Of a stretch of DNA of 64,000 bases, positions 34,990 through 44,321 are shown piece by piece. Source of the stretch: an uncultured Shewanella sp. (GTDB taxonomy: Bacteria; Pseudomonadota; Gammaproteobacteria; Enterobacterales; Shewanellaceae); the NCBI RefSeq assembly GCF_947501225.1, contig NZ_CANMUW010000005.1, positions 62,001 to 126,000 on the forward strand, in the 5' to 3' direction. The notes below the pieces were generated by a model, which had not been told where the DNA came from, ran no database searches, and saw nothing but the letters and a program-made list of their open reading frames with translations. The position numbers were made by a program, and so were the translations under genes. Position 1 is the stretch's first letter; each line of letters starts with the position of its first letter.

Positions 34990-36303
34990 TTAGAGGATCC
35001 TTCTTAACAGGAAGTCAGCCTTGAGGCGTCTTATACGGGTCATTATCTTACGCACCGGCGCAGGATAGTTATTTAACGTCTCTATCTGGCTGTAATGGTA
35101 CAAACGCTCTGTATGCTGAAGGATGTGGCTTTGCTCGACTTCAAACTCATCCTTCCACACCCCACTCTCATCCTGCAGCAGCAGGCCATTTTCAAGATCT
35201 AAGGCCCATGCCCGTGGATTTAAGTTGCTGCCGGTGATCAGATGACGATAACCGTCGGCGCTGATCCCTTTCAGATGATAGCTGTTGATGCCATCCTTCC
35301 AAAGATGGATGTTCAACTGCCCGGATTCTATGGCCCACTGCTGCCTCTTGGCAAACTTACGCAAAGATTGCTCATAAAGATAAGGCAGAGCACCGATAGT
35401 AGAAAACTCCTCCTCAGGCGGGATATAGAAGTCATTCGCGGTTTTATCACCAACAACAATATCAATCCGCTTACCGTCGCGTAGGTGCTTGGCCATGGCT
35501 CGGGCAAGGATATATGGAGGGTTAAAATATGGCGTACAGATAAACAGAGACTCTTTCGACTGCGCGACCATCTCTACAACCAGCTTGTTAAGCTTGTTTT
35601 TCTTACGTCCCAGACCTACCAGAGGTGTGATCCTGTTGCCCTCATATACCTTTGAAAACTCATAATGAGCCTTACTCAGTCGGGTCTTGAGACTCCGAAC
35701 ATCGTTTTTCTCAGGCAGTTGTTCACACTCTTTGTCTTGAGTGAGTGAGCAAACGGCAATATCTTCAACAAGGTAGGTCTGAATCATCTGCCGCATCGAG
35801 CGTGCAAGCTCAGCTGACTCAATGACATGATATCTGTCGAAACGATACTTCTCCTGTTGATGAAGATAGATATTGTTGATGCTGGCACCACTGTAGATAA
35901 CACTATCATCGACAATAAAGCCTTTGAGATGTAACACGCCCATGAATTCACGCGACTTTACCGGCACCCCCAGAATTTCGATGGGGTGCTCGGCCTCGGC
36001 CATCACCTTGCGATACATCTGATAGTTACCGCTGTCGCCTTTATGGCCGATAAGACCGCGCCTTGCGCGATGGAAATCGACAAGAACCTTAATATCCAGT
36101 GATGGGTTTTGCGCCTTAGCGCCCATCAAGGCGGCTAAGATCTCACGACCGGCCTCATCGTCTTCCAGATAGAGGGCTGAGATAAAAATCGAATGCTCTG
36201 CTGAGCTAATGCGCGCTAATAACTCGGCCTTTAGGGCCTTAGGTGTCAACAACCAACGGATCGCGTCAGGTTGGACAGGTATTCCACCAAGCTTATCCAG
36301 CAA
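34990..36303 (-). CDS. pssA: CDP-diacylglycerol--serine O-phosphatidyltransferase
   Basis: Phosphatidylserine synthase of the phospholipase D superfamily, 437 residues. It makes phosphatidylserine, the precursor of phosphatidylethanolamine, from CDP-diacylglycerol and serine at the membrane face. Both HKD motifs are present: HLKGFIVDDSVIYSG and HLKGISADGYRHLITGSNLN. Long stretches match E. coli PssA, such as PYFNPPYILAR and VGDKTANDFYIP. The start codon is TTG at 36303, supported by AAGGAGAT six bases upstream. It ends convergent to the EmrD-like gene. It has no transmembrane helix, as expected for the ribosome- and membrane-associated type. Confidence 0.95.
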   Translation of the reverse strand: MLDKLGGIPVQPDAIRWLLTPKALKAELLARISSAEHSIFISALYLEDDEAGREILAALMGAKAQNPSLDIKVLVDFHRARRGLIGHKGDSGNYQMYRKVMAEAEHPIEILGVPVKSREFMGVLHLKGFIVDDSVIYSGASINNIYLHQQEKYRFDRYHVIESAELARSMRQMIQTYLVEDIAVCSLTQDKECEQLPEKNDVRSLKTRLSKAHYEFSKVYEGNRITPLVGLGRKKNKLNKLVVEMVAQSKESLFICTPYFNPPYILARAMAKHLRDGKRIDIVVGDKTANDFYIPPEEEFSTIGALPYLYEQSLRKFAKRQQWAIESGQLNIHLWKDGINSYHLKGISADGYRHLITGSNLNPRAWALDLENGLLLQDESGVWKDEFEVEQSHILQHTERLYHYSQIETLNNYPAPVRKIMTRIRRLKADFLLRRIL

Positions 36304-36512
36304 GGATATCTCCTTAAAAAATGCTTGCCGACTCGGTAGTTGCTATTCGGCTGTAACAGCCTGAACTTCACTACAATCTGTTGCGATTCCGGGTGAGTGT
36401 TTAGAATCGCTTCACGGATAGCCTTTACTACCAAGCGGTGTGTTTCGGGATCTTCAGTAAACCAAAGCGATTCGACCTGAGTCAGGCTTCGATCCACCTT
36501 GCCATTACGCAA

Positions 36513-36983
36513 GCCGGCACAGAGGGTTCAATCTAAGTAAATGCCTTGTGAATTGACTTTACAGATCTTAGCCAGCTGTCCGTATAACGTTATGCTTAAC
36601 GCCGCCAGAACCGCTTGCGGTGCTCCCGCATACGAATATGGGGCATAGCGATCCCTTACAAATTCATAAGGTGATAGAAATTACCGATTTAAGGGCTTTT
36701 GAGCAAGGTTTTTCTGCAGAATTGAGTGTTAACACATTAACTTTTGTACTAATTTGAATCAAAATCTCAGCCCCTCATAAAAAGAGACATAAACTGTTCA
36801 AATATGAGTACAAACTGTTTTCACTTTTGGCCAAATTTGTTGCTAAAAACACACCTTTCCTGCTAATAAGTTTAACCCTATGTTATGAAAAGTGATTCTT
36901 TGAAATTTGCTGCGATAACTGGATAAAAAGCGAATCTTTTTTGATAATATAGCCGCTACCCATTATCACCATGATACCGATAG
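36513..36983. other. 471-base intergenic region before the 57-residue membrane protein
   Basis: Divergent region between pssA and the small membrane protein. It is AT-rich in its right half. I see no secure promoter, hairpin or repeat. Confidence 0.4.
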
Positions 36984-37157
36984 ATGAATCTGAAAATTTT
37001 ACTCACATTAGCCATAGCTTTGCTACTCGCATGGGCAATTTTTCACTTTAAAGCGGCGCTTGGGCTGTTTATCCTACCTCTGTTCATTGCATTGGTATCA
37101 TTTGTCACTCTCAGGCTCTATCGTTTGATGGAGAAAGATGATACAGAAGACAGATGA
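36984..37157 (+). CDS. small two-helix membrane protein (57 residues)
   Basis: A short frame with a clearly protein-like composition. It starts MNLKILLTLAIALLLAWAIF, a first hydrophobic helix (about residues 4-20). A short FHFKAALG loop follows, then a second helix (GLFILPLFIALVSFVTLRLY, about 27-46) and a charged tail RLMEKDDTEDR. Two helices with a positive-inside loop pattern argue for a real inner-membrane protein. The Shine-Dalgarno is weak. Function is unknown. It lies 159 bases before dacB on the same strand and might share its transcript. It does not match any small protein I recognise. Confidence 0.6.
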   Translation: MNLKILLTLAIALLLAWAIFHFKAALGLFILPLFIALVSFVTLRLYRLMEKDDTEDR

Positions 37158-37316
37158 ACGCGGCACTGACAGCCGATTAATAACCGCTACTCTTTTTTAA
37201 CCTGCTAGCCTGTCAATGAGCATAATCTATGGGTTAGGTTATGCTTATATCAGGCGCTGACCCTTACAGGCTGCCTCACTTTTATCTGGCTTATTAAACC
37301 TGAGTTTAAACGATTT

Positions 37317-38783
37317 ATGAAAAAGTTAACCGCTACTCTGCTCTTTTGCTGGGTATATTCGTCAACGGCACTGAGTGACGGGTACTTCAATAATATTATG
37401 CCATTGATCAAGCCTCCCCACTCTCACACCTCGGTTATCGCTACAGATCTGGTTAACGACACCATCATTTATGAGGAAGATGCCGATATTTTACTTCTAC
37501 CTGCCAGTACCCAAAAGCTACTGACAGCTGTTGCCGCAACAGCTGAATTGGGAGAGGAGTTTTATTATAAGACCGAAGTTTTTTCACACTTCCCAATTCG
37601 CAATGGCAAAGTGGCCGGTGATCTTTTTCTGAAATTCAGCGGAGATCCCACACTAACAACCTTAGAGATCCGTAGTCTGTTAAAGCAGCTGACCGACCAA
37701 GGACTTTACGAAGTTGAAGGCAATCTCTATCTCGTAGGTCAAAGCCATGAACAGCTACAGGCTCCCGGTTGGGTCTGGGATGACCTGGGGATCTGCTACT
37801 CTGCGCCGGTTTCGAGTTATATCATCAATAAAAACTGTATACATGGGGAGCTTAGGCCCAAGCTTGCCAGCAATAAGAGTCAGCTCAAGTTAGCCAGCTA
37901 CCTGCCGGTGACCGTCAATAACAGCGCCATATTCGACAAAAGCCGCACCCGGGACTTTTGTAACTTAGAGCTCAAACGTTTGCCGGATAATAAATTTAAT
38001 TTAAGCGGCTGTTACCCGGGTAGTACCCCCTTGAAACTCGCTATCGCGATCACCGATCCCGCCCTCTTTGCACTTAACTCGGTCAGACAGATCGCTAAGA
38101 GCAGTAAAATTAGGGTAAAGGGAGCGGTTTTGTTGGCAGACAGCCTTCCCGCACATTACACTCTTCTTGCCAGCCACCATTCAAAGCCTCTTCCTCAGCT
38201 GCTGGACACCATGCTGGTAAAGTCAGATAACTTGATTGCCGACAGCTTACTGAAACAGATTGGTGAGAAAAGGTTTAACCGGCCGGGTAATTTCAGTAAT
38301 GGCAGCAAGGCTATGGTACAGGTGTTGACTGAGCAAGGGATCGATCTTACCCATGCACGCATCGTAGATGGCTCCGGATTATCACGCTATAACCTCCTCA
38401 GCGCCAGACAATTGAGTCAGGTGCTTAAGCTGATATATACCGTACCCAGATATGAAAGTATCATAGCTTCACTGCCTGTTGCCGGAGTTAGTGGCACGCT
38501 TAAATATAAATCTTCCTTTAACAGGCCCCCGCTACACAAACATGTCTTAGCCAAGACGGGGTCGATGCAGGGCGTAGATAATCTTGCAGGCTTTATCAAG
38601 AGGCCTAACGCTGACGATACCCTGTTTGTCATTTTAGAAAATGGACAGAGCCCGGTTGAGAAAGAGCAGCAGCTGGCCCCATTCAGTGCTCTGTTTCTTC
38701 AAACCCTTATCGACCACAAATTTGCGGCCAATGAAACGGCTGCCTCCGGCCCGGAAACATCAACCTTGAGTGATAATCCTTAA
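37317..38783 (+). CDS. dacB: D-alanyl-D-alanine carboxypeptidase/endopeptidase (PBP4)
   Basis: A 488-residue periplasmic class C penicillin-binding protein that trims peptidoglycan cross-links and D-Ala. The signal peptide is MKKLTATLLFCWVYSSTALS. The active-site SxxK is ASTQKL with Ser64 and Lys67, the SDN motif is in MLVKSDNLIAD, and the KTG box is VLAKTGSMQGVDNLAGF. The large insert between SxxK and SDN is typical of PBP4. Length agrees with E. coli DacB (477). A strong bidirectional terminator follows. Confidence 0.93.
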   Translation: MKKLTATLLFCWVYSSTALSDGYFNNIMPLIKPPHSHTSVIATDLVNDTIIYEEDADILLLPASTQKLLTAVAATAELGEEFYYKTEVFSHFPIRNGKVAGDLFLKFSGDPTLTTLEIRSLLKQLTDQGLYEVEGNLYLVGQSHEQLQAPGWVWDDLGICYSAPVSSYIINKNCIHGELRPKLASNKSQLKLASYLPVTVNNSAIFDKSRTRDFCNLELKRLPDNKFNLSGCYPGSTPLKLAIAITDPALFALNSVRQIAKSSKIRVKGAVLLADSLPAHYTLLASHHSKPLPQLLDTMLVKSDNLIADSLLKQIGEKRFNRPGNFSNGSKAMVQVLTEQGIDLTHARIVDGSGLSRYNLLSARQLSQVLKLIYTVPRYESIIASLPVAGVSGTLKYKSSFNRPPLHKHVLAKTGSMQGVDNLAGFIKRPNADDTLFVILENGQSPVEKEQQLAPFSALFLQTLIDHKFAANETAASGPETSTLSDNP

Positions 38784-38831
38784 ACATTTGCCGCTATTAA
38801 CGCCGTAATAGCGCTTAGTACAGATAAAGTA

Positions 38832-38863
38832 AAAGGGAATACCGGACAGACAGTATTCCCTTT
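38832..38863. terminator. bidirectional terminator between dacB and acyl-CoA dehydrogenase
   Basis: AAAGGGAATAC pairs perfectly with GTATTCCCTTT across a 10-base loop. A T-run follows on the plus strand (38861-38865) and a shorter one on the minus strand. Confidence 0.85.
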
Positions 38864-38900
38864 TTCTCCATAGCCACTTTGAAGATTGCTTTTTTAGCGT

Positions 38901-40658
38901 TTAGAACAACTCCTCTTCGATATTCATCACGCAAGCATCACCGGCTGTGACCTGGGCTAAATGAAATTCCGCCTTAGGCAACAACTTGCTGACGTAGAAA
39001 TCTGAGAGTAACTGCTTCTGGCGGGCAAACTCCTTGTCTTCATGATCTAGTGCGGCGTCAGACATCACCAGCCAGAAGTAGCCATACAGAATATGACCGA
39101 ATGCATCGAGAAAATCGACAGCACAGCTATTGATTAAAGCGGGTTTTTTAGTCTTGTTCTCATTAATGGTGTCGGCGACGCTGAGAAGCGAGTCAAACAG
39201 GCCGCCCACCCTTGTGACCTCCTCCGGCTTGGCGTGCGTCAATTCAGACAACTTCTGCTGACACTCACCTACAAACTCAGTTAATGCCGCCAGGTTATCA
39301 CCGGTCACCTTACGTCCTAAGAAGTCGATAGCCTGAATACCGTTGGTGCCTTCATAGATCTGGGCTATGCGAGTGTCACGAACCAGTTGCTCGACTCCGG
39401 TTTCACGTATATAGCCGTGGCCACCAAACACTTGTTGAGCTGTTATGGCTGCATCCAGCCCTCGATCACTTAAAAACGCCTTGGCAACCGGTGTTAATAA
39501 TCCGACATACCGGGCCGCCTTGGCCTTCGCCTCCCCTTCACCATGCTTTGCGATATCCAGTTGTTTACCTGTGAGTACAGATAGTGCACGGCCGGCTTCG
39601 GTCAAGGTACGAATGTTAAGTAACATACGTCGCACATCACCATGAACTAAAATTGGATCGCTGTTTGCGCCGGTAGGCGAACCACCGGCGGCAACACCTT
39701 GAATACGCTCTTTTGCATACTCAGAAGCCATCTGATAAGCCGCCTGGGAGGTACCTAACCCCTGAATACCGATAGCCAGACGTTCATAATTCATCATGGT
39801 AAACATACAGACCAGGCCACGATTTGGCTTGCCTATCAGGTATCCCTGGGCTTCGTCATAGTTCATCACGCAGGTCGCTGAGGCTTTCAGCCCCATCTTG
39901 TGTTCGATAGAGCCGACAGTTACACCATTTGACTCACCTAAGTTACCCGCATCGTCGACTTTTATCTTAGGAACCAGAAAGAGCGAGATCCCATTGGAAC
40001 CTGGCAACTTAGCCAGTACTAGATGAATGACATTTTCGGTGAGATCATGATCGCCACCTGTGATGAAGATCTTACTGCCGGTGATGTTATAGCTGCCATC
40101 GTCATTAGGTACGGCTTTAGTGCGAATATTACGCAAATCTGAGCCGGCCTGGGGCTCCGTCATATCCATGGCTCCGGCCCACTCACCGCTATACAACATA
40201 GGAAGGTATTTCTCTTTTATCTCCTCACTTCCGTGGGCATTAATGCACAGCGCTGCACCAGCCGTAAGAGAGCCATATAAGGTAAAAGAGTTACATGCGC
40301 TATATGCCATCTCATCAACCAACACCCCCAGCATCTTAGGCATCCCCATGCCGCCTAACTCAGGATCGCCACAGAGTCCCACCCAACCGCCTTCGGCGTA
40401 TTGGTTATAGACGGCTTTGAAGCCGTCGGGCGTGATCACCGTATCATCTTGATGCCTTACACCTTGCTCATCACCGCTGCGATTAATAGGATGGATCAAC
40501 TCACGACTTATCTTGTCTGCTTCATCCATGATCGCAACCGCGGTGTCCATGTCGACATTTTCGGCAATTGCAGGCAACGACGCCCAGGTGTTCGGTGCAT
40601 CAAATACCTTGTCTAACAAAAATTTCATTTCGGCTAACGGAGCTTGGTAGGGATTCAT
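38901..40658 (-). CDS. acyl-CoA dehydrogenase (long form)
   Basis: A 585-residue FAD enzyme that introduces the trans-2 double bond in fatty acyl-CoA, feeding electrons to ETF. The FAD/substrate motifs are MDMTEPQAGSDLRNI and KIFITGGDHDLTEN. The catalytic Glu lies in YEGTNGIQAIDFLGRK. The extra C-terminal domain (about 470-585) is that of the 590-600-residue subfamily found in many gammaproteobacteria. The N-terminus MNPYQAPLAEMKFLLDKVF is family-typical, so the start is secure. A PsrA-like palindrome lies 22-39 bases upstream, suggesting repression relieved by fatty acids. fadH, which handles unsaturated intermediates, is elsewhere in the window. Confidence 0.92.
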   Translation of the reverse strand: MNPYQAPLAEMKFLLDKVFDAPNTWASLPAIAENVDMDTAVAIMDEADKISRELIHPINRSGDEQGVRHQDDTVITPDGFKAVYNQYAEGGWVGLCGDPELGGMGMPKMLGVLVDEMAYSACNSFTLYGSLTAGAALCINAHGSEEIKEKYLPMLYSGEWAGAMDMTEPQAGSDLRNIRTKAVPNDDGSYNITGSKIFITGGDHDLTENVIHLVLAKLPGSNGISLFLVPKIKVDDAGNLGESNGVTVGSIEHKMGLKASATCVMNYDEAQGYLIGKPNRGLVCMFTMMNYERLAIGIQGLGTSQAAYQMASEYAKERIQGVAAGGSPTGANSDPILVHGDVRRMLLNIRTLTEAGRALSVLTGKQLDIAKHGEGEAKAKAARYVGLLTPVAKAFLSDRGLDAAITAQQVFGGHGYIRETGVEQLVRDTRIAQIYEGTNGIQAIDFLGRKVTGDNLAALTEFVGECQQKLSELTHAKPEEVTRVGGLFDSLLSVADTINENKTKKPALINSCAVDFLDAFGHILYGYFWLVMSDAALDHEDKEFARQKQLLSDFYVSKLLPKAEFHLAQVTAGDACVMNIEEELF

Positions 40659-40679
40659 CAGAGACTCTCAAACAATAGA

Positions 40680-40697
40680 TTAAAACGGTTGTTTTAA
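40680..40697. promoter_or_regulatory. PsrA-like operator of the acyl-CoA dehydrogenase gene
   Basis: TTAAAAC-ggtt-GTTTTAA has perfect 7-base arms around a 4-base spacer. The AAAC-N4-GTTT core resembles the sites of PsrA-type TetR fatty-acid regulators. The position just before the start fits repression. Confidence 0.55.
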
Positions 40698-40826
40698 TTT
40701 ATACCAGATACCGTAGGAAAAGAAAGCGATATTTGAATGAGTGAGAGGAAAAGAGGAAGTTTAAGAGGTAAATTAAACGGCCAGGCTTTAGACGCTGGAA
40801 CCAAAATAGAAAATAATAAGTAAAAA

Positions 40827-40856
40827 AAGAGGCTTCTGCTGAGCCAGAAACCTCTT
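40827..40856 (-). terminator. terminator of yaiL
   Basis: AAGAGGTTTCTG pairs with CAGAAGCCTCTT (one mismatch) on the minus strand, followed by a run of seven T. It is about 44 bases after the yaiL stop. Confidence 0.85.
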
Positions 40857-40899
40857 AGTGTTTAGGTACTGGGTACTAAAGCCTAGCCCCTCTCTATGC

Positions 40900-41442
40900 C
40901 TACCACATCAAATCATCCGGAATGACATAATCAGCATAGGGATCATCCTCTTCAACAACTTCTGAGTTGTCATCCTGAACCCAGAGATAACCGCACCACT
41001 CTGGAACCAGCATATTGACACGTTCGGCAAGCTTATGAGGAACCAGATAACTGGTCTCCTCGTGCCTGACTATGCCGAGTTGTCCGTTTAGCAGCTGAGC
41101 CTGTAGCTTATCGTCGACATAGATAGAATAGATCTTATTTTCTAACGTGTAGTTGAACTTAAGTTCTGCCTGCTGTGGAGCCTTAATTGCCAAACGCTTA
41201 AATTCAGTGACTAAACCACGAACCAGGCCTTTCTCTGACGCTTCGGCAAACCGCTTCTCATTGAGTGCTTTATCCTTAGCCGCTTGAGCCTGCTTCTGCT
41301 GAGCAATCTCTTGCTTCAGAGCCGCACTGCCATCATCGATCTTGGCCTTACGATCGCGCCTTTTTTGCGTTTTGGCTTTCTGAACTTTCTGTTTACTCAC
41401 AAGTCCAGCTTTGAGTAACTGCTCCTGAAAAGGATTTGCCAT
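40900..41442 (-). CDS. yaiL: DUF2058 nucleoprotein/polynucleotide-associated protein
   Basis: A 180-residue protein of the YaiL family. The N-terminal half is highly basic and probably a coiled coil (KQKVQKAKTQKRRDRKAKID and an Ala/Lys/Gln-rich stretch to about residue 65). The C-terminal half is globular, with the family segments FNYTLENKIYSIYVDD and YLVPHKLAERV. It ends in an acidic tail. It is thought to associate with nucleic acid, but the cellular role is not established. It has its own terminator and is 46 bases downstream of pyrF on the same strand. Confidence 0.85.
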   Translation of the reverse strand: MANPFQEQLLKAGLVSKQKVQKAKTQKRRDRKAKIDDGSAALKQEIAQQKQAQAAKDKALNEKRFAEASEKGLVRGLVTEFKRLAIKAPQQAELKFNYTLENKIYSIYVDDKLQAQLLNGQLGIVRHEETSYLVPHKLAERVNMLVPEWCGYLWVQDDNSEVVEEDDPYADYVIPDDLMW

Positions 41443-41488
41443 CTCTATCTCACTTACACTGTTTTTAATAAATCTTACTTGTTAACTG

Positions 41489-42184
41489 TTATTTTAACGA
41501 TTGGTGAATCGCGGTCAATGCCGCCAGTGGATCGTTTGCCTGAGTGATAGGCCGACCAATAACCAGATAGTCAGATCCCGCTTCAATAGCCTGAGGTGGT
41601 GTCATGATTCTATGCTGATCACCTTTGTCTGAGCCAACAGGGCGAATACCTGGTGTAACCAACTTAAAGCTGTCACCCAAAGTTGACTTGAGCAACTCAG
41701 ATTCATGAGCAGAGCAGACAACCCCATCCAGGCCAGCTTTCTGGGTCAGATTGGCCAGACGCTTAACATGTTCAAAGGCGGGTACATCTATGCCGATCAA
41801 CTTTAGATCCTCGTCACTCATAGAGGTCAATACAGTTACGGCTATCAGTAAAGGAGCATCTTTTCCATAAGGCTCCAGTGCTTGCTTAGCAGCTTGCATC
41901 ATCGCCAAGCCACCCGTTGCATGAACATTGGTCATCCAAACGCCTAACTCGGCCGCTGCGGTTACCGCTTTAGCAACGGTATTTGGAATATCATGAAACT
42001 TAAGGTCTAAAAATAGATCGAAATTCCGGTTATGAATATCTTTAACAAGTTCTGGACCGAAGAGAGTGAACATCTCTTTGCCTACTTTAAGGCGACACAT
42101 CTGCGGATCTAACTGATCGATTAATTGCAAAGCAGCCTTTTTGTCATCAAAATCAAGGGCGACCACGATAGGTTTATTATTCAT
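41489..42184 (-). CDS. pyrF: orotidine 5'-phosphate decarboxylase
   Basis: A 231-residue TIM-barrel enzyme for the last step of UMP synthesis. The catalytic Lys-Asp array lies in [14 protein letters not shown]. The phosphate-binding end VTPGIRP and [16 protein letters not shown] are present. GGAG lies before the ATG. It follows lapB by 83 bases in the lapA-lapB-pyrF order known from enteric bacteria, probably in one transcript. Confidence 0.97.
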   Translation of the reverse strand: MNNKPIVVALDFDDKKAALQLIDQLDPQMCRLKVGKEMFTLFGPELVKDIHNRNFDLFLDLKFHDIPNTVAKAVTAAAELGVWMTNVHATGGLAMMQAAKQALEPYGKDAPLLIAVTVLTSMSDEDLKLIGIDVPAFEHVKRLANLTQKAGLDGVVCSAHESELLKSTLGDSFKLVTPGIRPVGSDKGDQHRIMTPPQAIEAGSDYLVIGRPITQANDPLAALTAIHQSLK

Positions 42185-42267
42185 TATTTCTCCAATTGCT
42201 TTGCTTAAATGTTAATCCTGGTTGAAGAGTCGAGGCATCCCTCTTCTCTTAGCTACATGGCGCAACC

Positions 42268-43428
42268 TTACTCGCCATCTAATCCCCGTATTCGTTTAAT
42301 GCTGCCCCAACTTTTACAGGAGGGGCAATGCCAGTAGAGACTGTGGGACGGGAAACCACACTCACCACAGCGGTATCCGGGACGGAACTTGATCTGTTGC
42401 TCAACAAGTTTCTCAAGCATAGTCAGGCTCTCTTTAGCCTGTCCATCTTCCGCTTGCTGAACCTGCATCTGCATAAGATGCTGAAAACTCTTCATCGTAG
42501 GGTGGCGATATAGGCCATCCAGAACTAATTTCTCAGCCGCTTTGGTTTCCCCCTGATCAATTAGGTGCTGCGCTAATGTGATCGCTACACTGGCCCCGGC
42601 TCCATGTTGAAGGGCTTGTCTGAGATAATCACAATAGCCGGTAGCATCATGACTATCTTGAAATACCTGCCGGCAGGTAGCCAATGCGTCGGGAACAAGT
42701 TCAATATCCGCCTCGATCAGTTTATAGAGCATATCTTTACATCTGCTGGGTTCCCCCAGATCAAGAAACTTTTGCGCTAAGGTTAATATAGCCCTGCCGC
42801 AGAATGGATCTTGCTTTATCGCGGCCTGAAGCAGCTTTATTTGCGCAGATTCGTCAGGCTCTTCATTGGCAAGTTCGCAATAAAAATGTGCACAGTTATG
42901 CTTCAAACACTGCTGTCGTTTACGTTTCAGCGATTTAATGATGTTGATGGCTTTCTGCCACTCTTTAGTTACCTGATAGATATCGATCAGGTGTGTCTCA
43001 GCGGCTTCACTGTGATCATCCTGTTTTACCAGATTGAGAAAGATCTCTTCGGCGCGATCATAGAAGCCAGCGGCAAGATAATCTTTTCCAAGTTCCATCA
43101 TAGCAATGTCGCGCTGCTCTGTAGTGAGGCTGGGACGGGCAATTAAGTTTTGATGTATACGAATCGAGCGATCGACCTCACCTCGTTTACGAAAAAGTGA
43201 GCCCAGAGAGAGGTGCGTATCTATTGTTTCATCGTCGACGTCGAGCATAGAGATAAAGAGATCAACGGCTTTATCTGATTCATTGGAAAGGAGAAAGTTA
43301 AGTCCGGTGAAATAATCACGACTCAACTTTTTACGATCACTACTCTGTTTATGCCTGACACTACGGCGGCCCATATACCAACCATATCCGGCGGCTATAG
43401 GCAATAACAGGAACAGGATCTCAAGCAT
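42268..43428 (-). CDS. lapB: lipopolysaccharide assembly protein B
   Basis: A 386-residue inner-membrane protein that controls LPS synthesis by targeting LpxC for FtsH degradation. An N-terminal helix (LEILFLLLPIAAGYGWYMGR) is followed by about nine TPR repeats and a C-terminal rubredoxin-type metal site: CGECGFPSH and WHCPSCKSWGSIKR (two CxxC). Its ATG is one base after the lapA stop. All features agree with E. coli LapB (YciM, 389 residues). Confidence 0.95.
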   Translation of the reverse strand: MLEILFLLLPIAAGYGWYMGRRSVRHKQSSDRKKLSRDYFTGLNFLLSNESDKAVDLFISMLDVDDETIDTHLSLGSLFRKRGEVDRSIRIHQNLIARPSLTTEQRDIAMMELGKDYLAAGFYDRAEEIFLNLVKQDDHSEAAETHLIDIYQVTKEWQKAINIIKSLKRKRQQCLKHNCAHFYCELANEEPDESAQIKLLQAAIKQDPFCGRAILTLAQKFLDLGEPSRCKDMLYKLIEADIELVPDALATCRQVFQDSHDATGYCDYLRQALQHGAGASVAITLAQHLIDQGETKAAEKLVLDGLYRHPTMKSFQHLMQMQVQQAEDGQAKESLTMLEKLVEQQIKFRPGYRCGECGFPSHSLYWHCPSCKSWGSIKRIRGLDGE

Positions 43429-43429
43429 A

Positions 43430-43720
43430 TTATGCGTCTACTTCCTTAGGCGTCGAATCACCGACGAGCTTAGCTTCAAGGTGAGCATTTTTTTTATTCA
43501 CAGTCCTTAGTGCAAGTTTCAGCTTTGCAATATGATAGACGGCGAAAAACCAACTGATGATAAATCCAGACAGAAAGACCACCGCGAGTACGACAGGTAA
43601 TCTGAATTCACCCTGAGCAACGAAATAACTTATCGTAACGACCTGTTCGTTACGAGCACCAAATATCAGAGCCAAAAAGAAAAACAGCGCAACTAACACT
43701 GTGACGATAAATGACTTCAC
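43430..43720 (-). CDS. lapA: lipopolysaccharide assembly protein A
   Basis: A 96-residue inner-membrane protein with two transmembrane helices (about 4-22 and 43-63) and a coiled cytoplasmic tail; partner of LapB. The segment ARNEQVVTISYFVAQGEFRL aligns with E. coli LapA. The frame is open to 43780, but GGAGAAT lies six bases before the GTG at 43720, and that start matches the E. coli protein, which begins right before its first helix. The longer forms would add an unlikely hydrophilic N-terminus. Confidence 0.88.
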   Translation of the reverse strand: MKSFIVTVLVALFFFLALIFGARNEQVVTISYFVAQGEFRLPVVLAVVFLSGFIISWFFAVYHIAKLKLALRTVNKKNAHLEAKLVGDSTPKEVDA

Positions 43721-43925
43721 GTTATTCTCCATGTACGCAGTAGTGCCAACTTCATAAGATACCCGGTCAATCCGGCTCATTCGAACACCTCAAATCGAGT
43801 CACAAAGACAAAATCGATATGAGTCCCCATAGTGAGGCTGAAGAATAAAGCAAAGGGTATAAATATCTACTGATTATCTAAGAATTTCACTCAACTAGCT
43901 AGGGATTACTGAATTATAGGCATAA

Positions 43926-43949
43926 AAAAGCCTCCATTCGGAGGCTTTT
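43926..43949 (-). terminator. terminator of ihfB
   Basis: AAAAGCCTCC-gaat-GGAGGCTTTT on the minus strand has a perfect 10-base stem and a T-run. It lies 14 bases after the ihfB stop. Confidence 0.9.
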
Positions 43950-43962
43950 AAAACAATGTCAT

Positions 43963-44250
43963 TTATGCATTAATTGCATCGACACGTTCGCGCAGTTCTT
44001 TGCCTGGCTTAAAGTGCGGTACGTACTTGCCATCCAATTCAACTGATGTTCCAGTCTTTGGATTACGGCCTGTACGCGGAGCACGGAAGTGTAGAGAAAA
44101 GCTACCAAAACCACGGATCTCGATACGGTCACCGCCTTCCAATGTCTGAGCCATCTGCTCTAACATCTCTTTGATTGCACTTTCCACCTCTTTAGCCGAC
44201 AGCTGCGACTGCCTCGTGGCGAGTTTTTCGATCAGTTCGGATTTTGTCAT
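43963..44250 (-). CDS. ihfB: integration host factor subunit beta
   Basis: A 95-residue DNA-bending protein of the HU/IHF family. The N-terminus [20 protein letters not shown] is nearly that of E. coli IHF-beta. The DNA-binding arm signature [21 protein letters not shown] includes the intercalating Pro. The frame is open to 44304, but the ATG at 44250 is the family start, with GAGGG upstream. It lies 71 bases after rpsA on the same strand, as in many gammaproteobacteria. Confidence 0.96.
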   Translation of the reverse strand: MTKSELIEKLATRQSQLSAKEVESAIKEMLEQMAQTLEGGDRIEIRGFGSFSLHFRAPRTGRNPKTGTSVELDGKYVPHFKPGKELRERVDAINA

Positions 44251-44321
44251 CCTATACCCTCTATTATCAAGCCAAACACAGTCACCTAACAGGGGTGCAA
44301 GCACCCCAGAACTTCAGGCGA

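Noticed and set aside
36246..36512. 88-residue minus-strand frame overlapping the start of pssA
   Set aside because: It needs a TTG start without ribosome-binding site and runs across the pssA Shine-Dalgarno. The composition is somewhat protein-like, so a decayed gene is possible but unsupported.
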